Source of the DNA: JBBDSU01 sp040904825
GTDB lineage: Bacteria > Actinomycetota > Nitriliruptoria > Nitriliruptorales > Nitriliruptoraceae
DNA: 62,355 bases
NCBI GenBank assembly: GCA_040904825.1
Contig: JBBDSU010000005.1
Coordinates: 1 to 62,355, forward strand
Reading direction: 5' to 3'
Part shown: positions 44,555 to 53,374 of the stretch, one piece after another
Numbering within the stretch: the first letter of the stretch is position 1
Layout of the letters: each line of letters starts with the position of its first letter
Notes under the pieces: generated by a model
The model's input: the letters and a program-made list of their open reading frames with translations, nothing else
Told to the model about the DNA's origin: nothing
Database searches by the model: none
Program-made: the position numbers and the translations under genes

Positions 44555-45291
44555 GTCAGCCTGTGCCTGGCCGGCAGTCGGGCCGCCCTCTACCTAAGCG
44601 CACCCGTTGGTTGCTGGTGACACCACTCATCGCGCTTGCTGGCGTGATCGGCTTCGTCGTGTGGCTTGAAGGACTCCATCCCCAGATCGATCCCGGCGAG
44701 TCCGGCTTGAACTTGGTGGTCGAAGGTGTGCCGCCGCTGGCCGTTGAGGGTGCGCGCGCTTGCTTGCGCCGTGCCGATGAAGGCGACGTGGAGGCAATCC
44801 GTGCGGCGATTCCTCCCGCCGGACGAGTCTCATCGACACAGGTCTATGCCTGCCCCATGGCCTTCGATGGTCTGCAGGTCAGCTTCGCTGGCGAAATTGT
44901 GGGAGAGTTGCTGCCACGAGCCGGTGGTGTGTGGGCTCAAGTAAACGACGACGACTACGCCTTCGAGGTCGGTCCGGTGATCGGGCACCGGGAACATCGT
45001 GGCTTCAACACGGGCATGTCGGTGTGGCTACCCGATGGTCTCCATGACCAACTCGACGACGTCGGGCGTCCCGGCATGCGAGGCGACGTCATCGTCGTCA
45101 CGGGAACGCTCCACCAGTCCGATCCTGACGACGGCGGAGGCATCACGGTCCGCGCTTCGTCGCTCGAAGTCTTGGCGCCGGCTGTCGGGATTGACGCTCC
45201 GCTGCACCTTCTGCAGGTCGTCATCGCCATTGCGCTCGCCATCATCGCAGCCGCGACCGTCGCCTGGTCGCGATGGACCCGCAACCGATAA
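44551..45291 (+). CDS. Trk-operon membrane-anchored protein with a two-TM frame
   Basis: The 246-aa product starts with a basic stretch and a TM helix (WLLVTPLIALAGVIGFVVWL), then about 170 soluble residues, then a C-terminal TM (LLQVVIAIALAIIAAATVAW) and a basic end. The soluble part is beta-rich (FAGEIVGELL, WAQVNDDDYAFEVG, GDVIVVTGTL) and could be an OB-type fold, like cytochrome maturation or nucleic-acid binding barrels. It overlaps trkH by ATGA, so it is part of the operon. I do not recognise a family. Confidence 0.7.
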   Translation: MSQPVPGRQSGRPLPKRTRWLLVTPLIALAGVIGFVVWLEGLHPQIDPGESGLNLVVEGVPPLAVEGARACLRRADEGDVEAIRAAIPPAGRVSSTQVYACPMAFDGLQVSFAGEIVGELLPRAGGVWAQVNDDDYAFEVGPVIGHREHRGFNTGMSVWLPDGLHDQLDDVGRPGMRGDVIVVTGTLHQSDPDDGGGITVRASSLEVLAPAVGIDAPLHLLQVVIAIALAIIAAATVAWSRWTRNR

Positions 45292-45448
45292 GTCCGGGGG
45301 CACCTCGCCTAAGCTCGCCACACCATTGGCGCACGCCCATCGCCCCACCCGCAACACTGCCGCCGACGAAGTCGCACAAGCGATCGTCCAAACCCGGCAC
45401 CGTGGTATCACGATCGCCCGCTGGCACGTGCTCCCGACATCGCCCCGA

Positions 45449-46051
45449 TCAGCGCTTGTCGGTCAGCCCAGCTTCCTGTGACGACGGGCACGCAGGCTCG
45501 ATGACGCAATCTTCACACCGAGGACGGCGGGCATCGCACACACGCCGCCCGTGGTGGATCAACAGGTCAGAGACTTCCAGCCACTGATCGCGAGGGAACA
45601 GGCGCATGAGATCCTGTTCGATCTTGCGCGGGTCTTCGTGGCGCGTGAAGCGCAACCTGCGGGCGAGGCGAGTCACATGAGTGTCGACAACGACGCCAAC
45701 GTTGATCCCAAACCCGTTTGACAGCACCACGTTGGCAGTCTTGCGTGCGACACCTGGCAGGGCCGTGAGCTCCTCCATCGTCGCCGGCACCTCACCTCCG
45801 TGACACTCCAGGATCAGCCGGGCGGTCGCTTGGAGGTTCTTGGCCTTTTGCCGAAAAAGCCCCAGTTGGCCGATGAGTTGCTCCAGGTGATCAAGCGACG
45901 CCGAGGCAACCGCTTCCGGTCCTGGCAGCTCGGCGAACAATCGGATCGTGACTTCGTTCACCTTCACGTCCGTCGATTGAGCCGACAGCATGGTGGCCAC
46001 GAGCAGTTCCCACACATTGGAGAAATCCAGCGCGATCGTCGCATCAGGCAT
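45449..46051 (-). CDS. nth: Endonuclease III, N-terminus lost in a gap
   Basis: The frame has MLSAQSTDVKVN, the helix-hairpin-helix LPGVARKTANVVLS with catalytic Lys, VDTHVTRLARRL with catalytic Asp, and the cluster CDARRPRCEDCVIEPAC. It removes oxidised pyrimidines. The ATG at 46051 aligns inside the usual N-terminal helix, and about 20-30 residues are expected upstream in the N gap at 46055-46154. Confidence 0.9.
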   Translation of the reverse strand: MPDATIALDFSNVWELLVATMLSAQSTDVKVNEVTIRLFAELPGPEAVASASLDHLEQLIGQLGLFRQKAKNLQATARLILECHGGEVPATMEELTALPGVARKTANVVLSNGFGINVGVVVDTHVTRLARRLRFTRHEDPRKIEQDLMRLFPRDQWLEVSDLLIHHGRRVCDARRPRCEDCVIEPACPSSQEAGLTDKR

Positions 46052-46054
46052 GGT

Positions 46055-46154
46055 NNNNNNNNNNNNNNNNNNNNNNNNNNNNNNNNNNNNNNNNNNNNNN
46101 NNNNNNNNNNNNNNNNNNNNNNNNNNNNNNNNNNNNNNNNNNNNNNNNNNNNNN
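46055..46154. other. Assembly gap over the nth start
   Basis: This is 100 N that removes the nth N-terminus and promoter. Confidence 0.95.
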
Positions 46155-46224
46155 CACTACGCGCGGCATGGCATTGGCTGCACCGTCGGGCATCACGTCA
46201 GTCATGTTGCGATGCTATGTCGGG

Positions 46225-47415
46225 TCACCTGTCGGAGCCGACTGGCAGCCTGACGGTGAACGTCGACCCATGGCCAATCTCGCTGTCGACTTCGACGGTG
46301 CCGTTGTGTCGCTCGACGGCGTGCCGGACGATCGACAGTCCCAAGCCAGTGCCACCGGTCGATCGTGACCGCGCCACGTCGACTCGATAGAAGCGTTCGA
46401 AGATCCGCCCGAGATCTTGCGGCGGGATGCCGATGCCGGTATCGCTCACTTTGAGCACATGTTCGCCGTCGCCGGGCTCGATCGACACGGCGACGGCGCC
46501 GGACGGCCGGTTGTAACGGATGGCGTTTTCGATCAGGTTCTTAATGATCGCCTCGATGTCGGTAGGTACACCCGCGATCACCGCACGCTCTGGCGCATCG
46601 ATCGACAACGTGATGCCGGCATGCTCAGCGATGGGCTGGAGGTCGGCGATGACACGACGCGCCAACTCAGCGACATCGACCGCGACCTGTTCGAGAGGCC
46701 CTGCTTCCTCAAGCCGCCGGAGGTCCAGCAGGTCCCGCACAAGCTTGGCGAGGTGTTCGGCATCGTCCGACAGTCGAGCAACCAGCCTCACCGCCCGTTG
46801 CTGGTCGACCGAGACCACAACCTGCAGTGCTTCGGCCAGCGCCTGGATGCTGGTCACCGGCGTCTTGAGCTCGTGAGAGGCGTTGACAACGAAGTTGCGA
46901 CGCAACTCCTCGACCTGGCGTTCCCGAGTCCGATCGACAATGATGACCAGCGCTTCGGCGCCGACCACGGTGACGTTGACTCGCAGGTCCCGGCCCCGAT
47001 GATCAAGGTCGAGCGTCAGTCTGCCTTCAGAGCCCGCCACCGCGGCGCCTTGAGCTTCTCGGATGGCGTCGACAAGCGCGACATTGCCGACTGCTCGCAC
47101 CATGGTCAACCCGACAGCGTCATCATCGAGTTGCAGCAGCAACCTTGCCGCCTGGTTGGCTGCGACCAGGCGGGTGTCGGACGAGAACAGCAACGCCGGT
47201 TGCGCCAACGCCTCGACCAGTTGATGACGCCAAGCGCGCTGGTCGGCAAGTTCGTTCGTCAGCCGCCGCTGCTCGGTCACGATCTGCTCGACAGCGTCCC
47301 GCAACTTGCGCCATCGTCGCCACCGTGGCCACACGAACGCAGGCGCCGACTCGGGATCGTGGACAAGCCGCGACAAGTGGGCAGCAAGCCGGGTAAGCCG
47401 ACTCGAAGACCTCAT
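46225..47415 (-). CDS. SenX3/PhoR-like histidine kinase without membrane segments
   Basis: The 396-aa product begins with a basic, non-hydrophobic region, then a PAS-like segment (about 75-165, LLFSSDTRLVAANQAARLLL). The dimerisation/phospho-acceptor helix follows (NASHELKTPVTSIQALAEAL). The HATPase domain has NLIENAIRYN, DTGIGIPP, FERFYRVD and GGTGLGLSIV. Typical PhoR/SenX3 kinases have at least one TM helix; none is visible here, so it should be cytosolic or tethered by a partner. The ATG at 47415 overlaps the repeat-ORF stop in ATGA. It is next to a RegX3-like regulator and phoU, pointing to phosphate control. Confidence 0.88.
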   Translation of the reverse strand: MRSSSRLTRLAAHLSRLVHDPESAPAFVWPRWRRWRKLRDAVEQIVTEQRRLTNELADQRAWRHQLVEALAQPALLFSSDTRLVAANQAARLLLQLDDDAVGLTMVRAVGNVALVDAIREAQGAAVAGSEGRLTLDLDHRGRDLRVNVTVVGAEALVIIVDRTRERQVEELRRNFVVNASHELKTPVTSIQALAEALQVVVSVDQQRAVRLVARLSDDAEHLAKLVRDLLDLRRLEEAGPLEQVAVDVAELARRVIADLQPIAEHAGITLSIDAPERAVIAGVPTDIEAIIKNLIENAIRYNRPSGAVAVSIEPGDGEHVLKVSDTGIGIPPQDLGRIFERFYRVDVARSRSTGGTGLGLSIVRHAVERHNGTVEVDSEIGHGSTFTVRLPVGSDR

Positions 47416-47788
47416 GCGCGACCTACCACCGACAAAGAACTCACCGCCACATCGTTCGAGGCCTCATCGGTGACAGATTCTTCGGTCACGGCCTCACCGA
47501 CCACCGCCACACCGGCCACGGCCTCACCGACCACCGCCACACCGGNNNNNNNNNNNNNNNNNNNNNNNNNNNNNNNNNNNNNNNNNNNNNNNNNNNNNNN
47601 NNNNNNNNNNNNNNNNNNNNNNNNNNNNNNNNNNNNNNNNNNNNNGCCTCACCGACCACCGCCACACCGGCCACGGCCTCACCGACCACCGCCACACCGG
47701 CCACGGCCTCACCGACCACCGCCACACCGGTCGCGGCCTGATCGATCGCAGCGTCGCCCATCACAGTCACATCGATCAGCGGCTTCAT
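47412..47788 (-). CDS. Decapeptide-repeat ORF between response regulator and kinase (contains gap)
   Basis: The ATG at 47788 overlaps the regulator stop in ATGA. The stop at 47412-47414 overlaps the kinase ATG in ATGA. Between them a 30-bp repeat (47491-47520, 47521-47545 partial, gap, 47646-47675, 47676-47705, 47706-47735 variant) encodes a 10-residue unit AGVAVVGEAV. Flanks are unique (MKPLIDVTVMGDAAIDQA and EESVTDEASNDVAVSSL). Any whole number of units restores the frame; the arbitrary 100 N does not. Mycobacterial MIRU elements between senX3 and regX3 contain ORFs that overlap both neighbours in a like manner. Function is unknown; it may be a real peptide or a translational bridge. Confidence 0.55.
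47491..47735. repeat. 30-bp tandem repeat with internal gap
   Basis: At least four full near-identical 30-bp copies plus a partial one, interrupted by the N gap 47546-47645. Copy number is unknown and likely variable. Confidence 0.93.
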
Positions 47789-48495
47789 CGGTCACGGTCG
47801 GAAAAGCGGTAGCCGACGCCACGGATCGTCTGAATCCTGGATGGGTTGGCCGGGTCAGCTTCAATCCTGCGCCTCAGGCGACGGATATGGACATCAAGCG
47901 TCTTGGTATCACCGACATAGTCCGAGCCCCAGACATCGTCGATGAGCTGGCGTCGTGTCAGCACCCTGCCTGCATGCTCGACCAGCGTGGCAATCAGATC
48001 GAACTCCTTCGGCGCCAAGTCGACCAGTGCGCCATCAACGCTGACTTCACGCCTCGAACGGTCGATGCGCACACCGGCTGCTTCCACCGGGACATCGTCG
48101 ACCGCCCCGACCGCGCCACCCGCCCCACCGCCACCGCCACCGCGGCGGAGAATCGCGCGAATACGCGCAACCAGCTCACGGCTCGAGAACGGCTTGGTGA
48201 CGTAGTCATCGGCGCCGAGCTCAAGCCCCACAACCCGATCGACTTCAGTATCACGGGCGGTCAGCATGATGATGGCGACATCAGACCGCGCGCGGATGGT
48301 TCTGCAGATCTCGGTACCCGACATGCCGGGCAGCATCACGTCGAGCACGATCAAGTCCGGGCGCGTGCGCTCCCAGGCGGCAACGGCCTCGGACCCATCA
48401 GCGACCCACACAACCTCAAACCCCTCGGCCTCAAGGGACACAGTGAGCGCTTCGGCAATCGATCGCTCATCTTCGACAAGCAGGAGCTTGGTCAT
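47785..48495 (-). CDS. RegX3/PhoB-like response regulator
   Basis: The 236-aa product is an OmpR/PhoB-type regulator. The receiver has the acidic pair in VEDERS, phospho-Asp in IVLDVMLPGMSG, Thr in MLTARD and Lys in VTKPFSSREL. A Gly-rich linker (GGGGGGAGG) is followed by the winged helix (LVDLAPKEFDLIATLVEHAG, VHIRRLRRRIEAD, IRGVGYRF). Its gene neighbours, a SenX3-like kinase and phoU, suggest phosphate-starvation control. It is divergent from phoU with 110 bp between. Confidence 0.92.
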   Translation of the reverse strand: MTKLLLVEDERSIAEALTVSLEAEGFEVVWVADGSEAVAAWERTRPDLIVLDVMLPGMSGTEICRTIRARSDVAIIMLTARDTEVDRVVGLELGADDYVTKPFSSRELVARIRAILRRGGGGGGAGGAVGAVDDVPVEAAGVRIDRSRREVSVDGALVDLAPKEFDLIATLVEHAGRVLTRRQLIDDVWGSDYVGDTKTLDVHIRRLRRRIEADPANPSRIQTIRGVGYRFSDRDR

Positions 48496-48605
48496 CTCGA
48501 ACCCGCCGTACTCGGTAGGTAGCCATGAACCATACGGTCAGTCTCGGCACGAGTGAATCCGTGATCTGTTCGGACGCCCACTAGAGTTTCGCCCGGAGGT
48601 GGGCC
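48496..48605. promoter_or_regulatory. Divergent regX3-like / phoU promoter region
   Basis: On the minus strand two GTTCA/ATTCA-type half-sites lie about 22 bp apart within this stretch. They resemble Pho-box GTTCACC halves only partly. GGAGG 7 nt before the phoU ATG is the ribosome binding site. Confidence 0.3.
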
Positions 48606-49256
48606 ATGCGAGAAGACCTTGACCTGCAGCTGAACATGCTGCGAGATCGCGTCGCAACCATGGGCAACCGTGCCGACGAGATGCTTGACGGCGCGATCCG
48701 AGCGCTCGTCGACAATGATCTCGAGGCTGCGGCTGAAGTTGTCAACTCCGACCCGGGCGTCGATAGCGCCTATGAACAGGTCCAGCACGGCGTCCTCGCC
48801 TTGGTCGCACTGCATGGGCCCATGGGTCACGACCTGCGAGTCGCTACCGCGTTGATCCATGTCAGCCTTCACCTGGAGCGTATGGCGGACTATGCCGTCA
48901 ATACCGCACGCGCCGTGGAACGAGCCACCGAGCTGCCTCGCGACAACGACTTGGTCGACCACCTCGCACAGATGGGCGGACACGCCCGCACAGTAGGCCA
49001 GATGGCCCTCGAATCATTCCTGACCGAAGATGAGGAACTGGCCAAAGCCGCTGCCACACGCGATGACGAGGTTGACGAACTTGAGCTCATCATCTTCCAA
49101 CATCTGATGGGACTTGCCGGCAACGACAGCAGTCAGATCGAGTGGGCAACCCGCATGATGCGCGTCGCCCGCCACATTGAGCGCTACGGCGACCACGGCG
49201 TCGACATCGCTGAGCAGGCCTTCTTCGTGATCACTGGCGGCACCGTCGACCTGTGA
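48606..49256 (+). CDS. phoU: Phosphate transport regulator PhoU
   Basis: The 216-aa all-helical product has the two three-helix PhoU repeats. Metal-cluster motifs are visible as HVSLHLERMADYAVN and MRVARHIERYGDHGVDIAEQ. PhoU conveys Pst transport status to the PhoR-type kinase and lowers Pho regulon expression. GGAGG is 7 nt upstream of the ATG at 48606. No pst genes are in the window. Confidence 0.93.
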   Translation: MREDLDLQLNMLRDRVATMGNRADEMLDGAIRALVDNDLEAAAEVVNSDPGVDSAYEQVQHGVLALVALHGPMGHDLRVATALIHVSLHLERMADYAVNTARAVERATELPRDNDLVDHLAQMGGHARTVGQMALESFLTEDEELAKAAATRDDEVDELELIIFQHLMGLAGNDSSQIEWATRMMRVARHIERYGDHGVDIAEQAFFVITGGTVDL

Positions 49257-49257
49257 T

Positions 49258-49357
49258 NNNNNNNNNNNNNNNNNNNNNNNNNNNNNNNNNNNNNNNNNNN
49301 NNNNNNNNNNNNNNNNNNNNNNNNNNNNNNNNNNNNNNNNNNNNNNNNNNNNNNNNN
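49258..49357. other. Assembly gap between phoU and glpX
   Basis: This is 100 N in a short convergent interval. No flank repeat was seen. Confidence 0.95.
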
Positions 49358-49397
49358 CCCGGCAGTGCCTCCAACCGCCCGCCGGTCCCCGCACTCG

Positions 49398-50387
49398 CTA
49401 GTAGTCGATGGATGAGTAGCCGCGAAGTTTCTTGAGACGGTGGCGTGCCGAAATCTGGCGCACGGTCCCCGACTTGGAGCGCATGACCAGCGATTCAGTC
49501 GTCGCTCCATACTTATCGAACGTGACCCCCTTGAGCAGTTGGCTGGAAGTCACCCCGGTACATGCGAAGGCGCAATCGTCGGCGGCGACCAAGTCGTCGA
49601 GTTCGAGGACTGCGTCAACGTCATAGCCAGCCTCTTCCGCTGCTTTGCGCTCGTCGTCATTGCGCGGCCACAGGCGCCCGAGCATCTTGCCTCCGAGCGC
49701 CTTGACAGCACACGCGGTGATGACACCTTCCGGCGTACCACCGATGCCATAAAGAATGTCCACCTGGGGCCGTTCTTCCCACGCTGCGAGCAAACCACCG
49801 GCGACATCACCATCGGTGATGAGTGTCAAGCGCGCCCCGCAATCCCTGACCTGTTTCATCGCTTCGGCGTGACGGTCACGATCAAGCATGACGACGGTGA
49901 GATCGCGCACTTCCCGACCTGTCGCCGCGGCAACCGAGCGCAAGTTTTCGGTCAACGTCGCATCGAGGTCGATGGCATCGACGGCATCCGGACCGACAAC
50001 GAGTTTTTCCATATACACACACGGACCGGGGTCGAACATCGTGCCGGCAGGCGCTGCGGCAAGCACCGCGAGCGCCCCCGGGCGGCCTTCAGCCAACAGG
50101 CGGGTTCCTTCCACCGGGTCGACGGCGAGATCGACTTCGGGAGGATTGCCGGTCCCCACTTTCTCCCCGTTGTAGAGCATTGGGGCTTCGTCTTTTTCGC
50201 CCTCTCCGATAACAACCGTGCCAGCCATCTCCACGGTGTCGAGGACCTGCCGCATCGCGTCGACCGCGGCCTGATCGCCGGCTTCTTTGTCTCCTCGACC
50301 TTGCCATCGGGCAGCCGCCATCGCTGCTGCTTCCGTGACTCGCACGATCTCGATAGCGAGGTTGCGATCCGGCTTCTCAGCGTTCAC
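49398..50387 (-). CDS. glpX: Class II fructose-1,6-bisphosphatase
   Basis: The 329-aa product matches GlpX: NLAIEIVRVTEAAAMAAARW, GEGEKDEAPMLYNGE, DLAVDPVEGTRLLAEGRPGA and GIGGTPEGVITACAVKALGG. It is the gluconeogenic FBPase of actinobacteria. GTG 50387 has AAGGA 6 nt upstream. An ORF from the repeat region ends in GTGA across this start. Confidence 0.94.
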   Translation of the reverse strand: MNAEKPDRNLAIEIVRVTEAAAMAAARWQGRGDKEAGDQAAVDAMRQVLDTVEMAGTVVIGEGEKDEAPMLYNGEKVGTGNPPEVDLAVDPVEGTRLLAEGRPGALAVLAAAPAGTMFDPGPCVYMEKLVVGPDAVDAIDLDATLTENLRSVAAATGREVRDLTVVMLDRDRHAEAMKQVRDCGARLTLITDGDVAGGLLAAWEERPQVDILYGIGGTPEGVITACAVKALGGKMLGRLWPRNDDERKAAEEAGYDVDAVLELDDLVAADDCAFACTGVTSSQLLKGVTFDKYGATTESLVMRSKSGTVRQISARHRLKKLRGYSSIDY

Positions 50388-50849
50388 CCGAAATCCTTCT
50401 CGTCAAGGTCGTTCAGCCAACCGCCGCAGCGGCGACCCGACCCAATAGTCCATGATGTGGCGTCCATCGACAGTCTAGGTCGGCTGGCGTCGCGACTGGG
50501 CCCGAAGATCGAGCGGCGTATATCCCGAACATCGAACGGCGCGTAACCCCCTCTATCCCCTGCCGCGTCGGCACTTCGCTGAGCACTCACGTCCGGCTCA
50601 GCAGCCACACCCCTCTCAGCAACCACTCTGCATTCAGCAGTCACACCGCGCTGAGCAGTCACACCGCGCTGAGCAGTCACACCGCGCTGAGCAGTCACAC
50701 CGCGCTGANNNNNNNNNNNNNNNNNNNNNNNNNNNNNNNNNNNNNNNNNNNNNNNNNNNNNNNNNNNNNNNNNNNNNNNNNNNNNNNNNNNNNNNNNNNN
50801 NNNNNNNNAGCAGTCACACCGCGCTGAGCAGTCACACCGCGCTGAGCAG
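50388..50849. repeat. 18-bp tandem repeat region upstream of glpX
   Basis: Four 18-bp units (gcagtcacaccgcgctga) run from 50637 to 50708, then the N gap 50709-50808, then three more from 50810 to 50863. Degenerate copies continue toward 50580. The last unit contains the stop of the S51-like gene. An open frame in the repeat reaches glpX but its unique part has weak codon bias. No gene is called. Confidence 0.88.
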
Positions 50850-51791
50850 TCACACCGCGCTGAGCGGACCGTCTTCAGGGAGGTCGTCGGTCTCGACGCG
50901 CCGGTTCGGTGCCACGGCATCGCCGCGGTCGATCACTGAACGCTGATCAACGACGTCACGCAGACTTGCACGATCGATCGGTGATATCGGGGGGACCACT
51001 GTTCGGCAGCCGTAGGGTGTGAGGTCAACGACTGTCCCGTGCGGAAAATGCTCTGACCGCTGGTCGTTCAGGATCGTGACCCCGCCCGACCCGACCACGC
51101 GGAACTCGTCGGAGCGTGTCCGGATCAACGCAGTGCGTTCGTCGACCCCGATGATGGCGATACCCGGCAACTGCACCGCACGGCGCTCAGCGACCCACCG
51201 CGGCACCGACAGTTCATGATGCGGCGCAACCGCACAGTTTGCGATCAGGCCGAACCCCGGCCGCACTTTGAAAGGAGGGCGCACCGACTGGCGATGACTC
51301 GCCATCACCATCGCTCCCGACGATGAGCCGGACAGTGCCGCGCCCTGTCGCCACCGTTCCAAGATCAAGTCCCACGTCGCCGACCCTGCAAGTCGCGCAT
51401 ACAGGCGATCTGGGACCCCGCCGGTCAGCACGATGATGTCAGCACGCTCAATCGACCGGTCACGTTCTGCCGCGGTCGGCCCGGCGATCACCGCTTCTAC
51501 GCCGAGCTCTCGCCACCACCGACGAGCCCGCTCGACAGCACGGCCATGAGTCCGGATGCTCGAAGCCAACGGCACGACGGTGACCACTGGACGCTGGGCG
51601 CCCGTCGCAGCCAGCAGCCACCTGTCGATCGCCTCGCAACCCGGCAGATGTTCACAGCCCCCGATCAGCGCAATCGGTCCCGGGGCAAACGACCCACGGC
51701 CAGCTAGCTCTCGTGAAGGGACGCTCACCTCCGCCACAGCCACCTCGCAATCCACAGATGCTTGCACCCGGCTCGCCCACGCCCTAGCCAT
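50850..51791 (-). CDS. Peptidase S51 / type 1 glutamine amidotransferase-like protein
   Basis: The 313-aa product has IALIGGCEH near the start, DIIVLTGGVPDRL, the nucleophile elbow ALSGSSSGAMVMA, and a His region near PHHELSVPRW. This is the cyanophycinase/dipeptidase E (S51) fold. The elbow GSSSGA replaces the usual GxSAGA. ATG 51791 is likely. The last codons (SAV and stop) lie within the 18-bp tandem repeat, so the C-terminus may be unstable. Confidence 0.8.
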   Translation of the reverse strand: MARAWASRVQASVDCEVAVAEVSVPSRELAGRGSFAPGPIALIGGCEHLPGCEAIDRWLLAATGAQRPVVTVVPLASSIRTHGRAVERARRWWRELGVEAVIAGPTAAERDRSIERADIIVLTGGVPDRLYARLAGSATWDLILERWRQGAALSGSSSGAMVMASHRQSVRPPFKVRPGFGLIANCAVAPHHELSVPRWVAERRAVQLPGIAIIGVDERTALIRTRSDEFRVVGSGGVTILNDQRSEHFPHGTVVDLTPYGCRTVVPPISPIDRASLRDVVDQRSVIDRGDAVAPNRRVETDDLPEDGPLSAV

Positions 51792-51871
51792 CACCGTGCC
51801 CGCCCGCAGGCGACCTGCACACAACGCCTGCGCCTAGATGACTACGCCCACTCGCCCGTCGCTTTCGGGCT

Positions 51872-51889
51872 GGGCTGAAACTTCAGCCC
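51872..51889. terminator. Palindromic hairpin GGGCTGAA-ac-TTCAGCCC
   Basis: An 8-bp stem with a 2-nt spacer (or a 7-bp stem and tetraloop) lies between the YbhN-like gene and the S51-like gene. It could terminate the former or act as an operator of the latter. The rest of 51792-52064 shows nothing. Confidence 0.45.
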
Positions 51890-52064
51890 GCTGCAGCCGG
51901 CGTTGTGGGTGGCGATTCGGTCTGCACGTGTCCCGCTTGTGCCCGGCGGCCTGCTCCCACATTGCGCACGCTCGCCCGTTGCAGCGACCGAGTCACCGGT
52001 GCAAGCGGGATCTTATGCGTGAACGCGCCGTCAGCACGCACTCGGCCCCACGAACTCGCCTGGG

Positions 52065-53213
52065 TCAGCCTTCTACCGCAGCTTCGCGCGGACTCTGCGG
52101 GCCACTGACGACGGTTCGCAGACGTGATCCAACAACCGGCAGCGCAACAGCAATCGGGAGCCACGATGCAACGAGTCGATACGACAGGACTGCCACCGAA
52201 GCGACCGCGGGATCCGTACCGAACGCGATCAGCGTGCCCGCCATGCCCAGTTCTACGAGTCCGATCCCTCCCGGCGTGAAGGGGACGCCGTTGAGCAGAT
52301 GAGCAACCGCAAAACTGACAAGTATGGCGGTGAAAGATGCTCCTCCGGCCGCCTGCACGAGTACCGCAAACATGGCAATACCTGCGGTCCATGCCGCCAC
52401 TGACCACAGGACCGGATCGATCATCACCCGAGGACGATGCAACACGTTGCGGTGACGTTCGAGATCTTCAAGCACGCCAGCAAACGGCGCCCGTCCCTTC
52501 CATCGCAGTCGGTTGACCTGCGCACCAAGCCACCTGCGCCACGTTTCCCGCGACAGCATCGTGCGCACCAGCAGGATTCCTCCGATGAAGATGGTGGCCA
52601 ACACCACACTGACAACGGCATAGATGCCGCCAGACCCAGTGATCAAGGCGCTAATGATCGTTGCGATGCTCAGCATTGACGCCAGAGTCCCCATCGAAAC
52701 GAGACCAAACAAGACCACAGTGGTTGCGGCGGCAATCCGATCGCCGCCATGCCGGGTCAGTTGCCGAGCGGCGAAGACCCCGCCAACCACACCTCCGGCA
52801 GGCAGCATCTGCATGCATGCGTAGGCGCCCAGCGAAATCTGCAACGCCTCACGACGACCAAGGTGCCCACCAGTCAGCGCAAAAACCGCGCGATAGACCC
52901 GTGAATACCCGATCAGCGCTGCAGCCTGTAGCGCCACGGCAAGCGCCAACAGTGGCAGCCGATAACGGCCGAGCACGCCCACGAGGGCATCAGGCCCGAC
53001 ACGCCAGACGAGGAAACCGACGGCGATCAACCCGACGAGGAGTCCGATGCTCGCCCACCGACGAGGTCGCGCAGCCGGGCCGACATCCGAGAGTTCCACC
53101 GCCCGTTGCCGCCAAGCACGGCCCCATCCGATGGTCACGATGAGGCCTACTGGCGCCACGACGAACGCCAGCATGGTTGGATCAAGCAGTCCTCGAGGCA
53201 CCACGTCGCCCAC
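52065..53213 (-). CDS. YbhN/LPG_synthase_TM-family membrane protein
   Basis: The 382-aa product has eight to nine TM helices. LLPAGGVVGGVFAARQL and HLLNGVPFTPGGIGLVELG are the conserved glycine loops of the UPF0104/AglD family. Relatives are lipid flippase-like domains of lysyl-phosphatidylglycerol synthetases and polyprenyl-sugar carriers. No catalytic LPG synthetase domain is present, so it may act in lipid or polyprenyl transport. Confidence 0.82.
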   Translation of the reverse strand: MGDVVPRGLLDPTMLAFVVAPVGLIVTIGWGRAWRQRAVELSDVGPAARPRRWASIGLLVGLIAVGFLVWRVGPDALVGVLGRYRLPLLALAVALQAAALIGYSRVYRAVFALTGGHLGRREALQISLGAYACMQMLPAGGVVGGVFAARQLTRHGGDRIAAATTVVLFGLVSMGTLASMLSIATIISALITGSGGIYAVVSVVLATIFIGGILLVRTMLSRETWRRWLGAQVNRLRWKGRAPFAGVLEDLERHRNVLHRPRVMIDPVLWSVAAWTAGIAMFAVLVQAAGGASFTAILVSFAVAHLLNGVPFTPGGIGLVELGMAGTLIAFGTDPAVASVAVLSYRLVASWLPIAVALPVVGSRLRTVVSGPQSPREAAVEG

Positions 53214-53374
53214 CGCGCCTTAGGGTCGAACCAGCCGGGCACGACGATCAGGTACGCCTGCCGGGACCCATCGTAGGTGTCATGCACCGTGTGTCGGGTG
53301 TCAACCGCACGATGCCGAGAATCGTAGTCGAAAGTCGTGCCTCAACGGCAGGTGCATGCCTTGCGACTACGCGC

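Noticed and set aside
50637..50863. Possible CRISPR array
   Set aside because: The 18-bp units are directly adjacent with no spacers and no cas genes are present.
50384..50920. 178-aa ORF spanning the 18-bp repeat up to glpX
   Set aside because: The frame before and after the gap uses different repeat phases, and the unique 3' part lacks the GC-rich third positions of real genes here.
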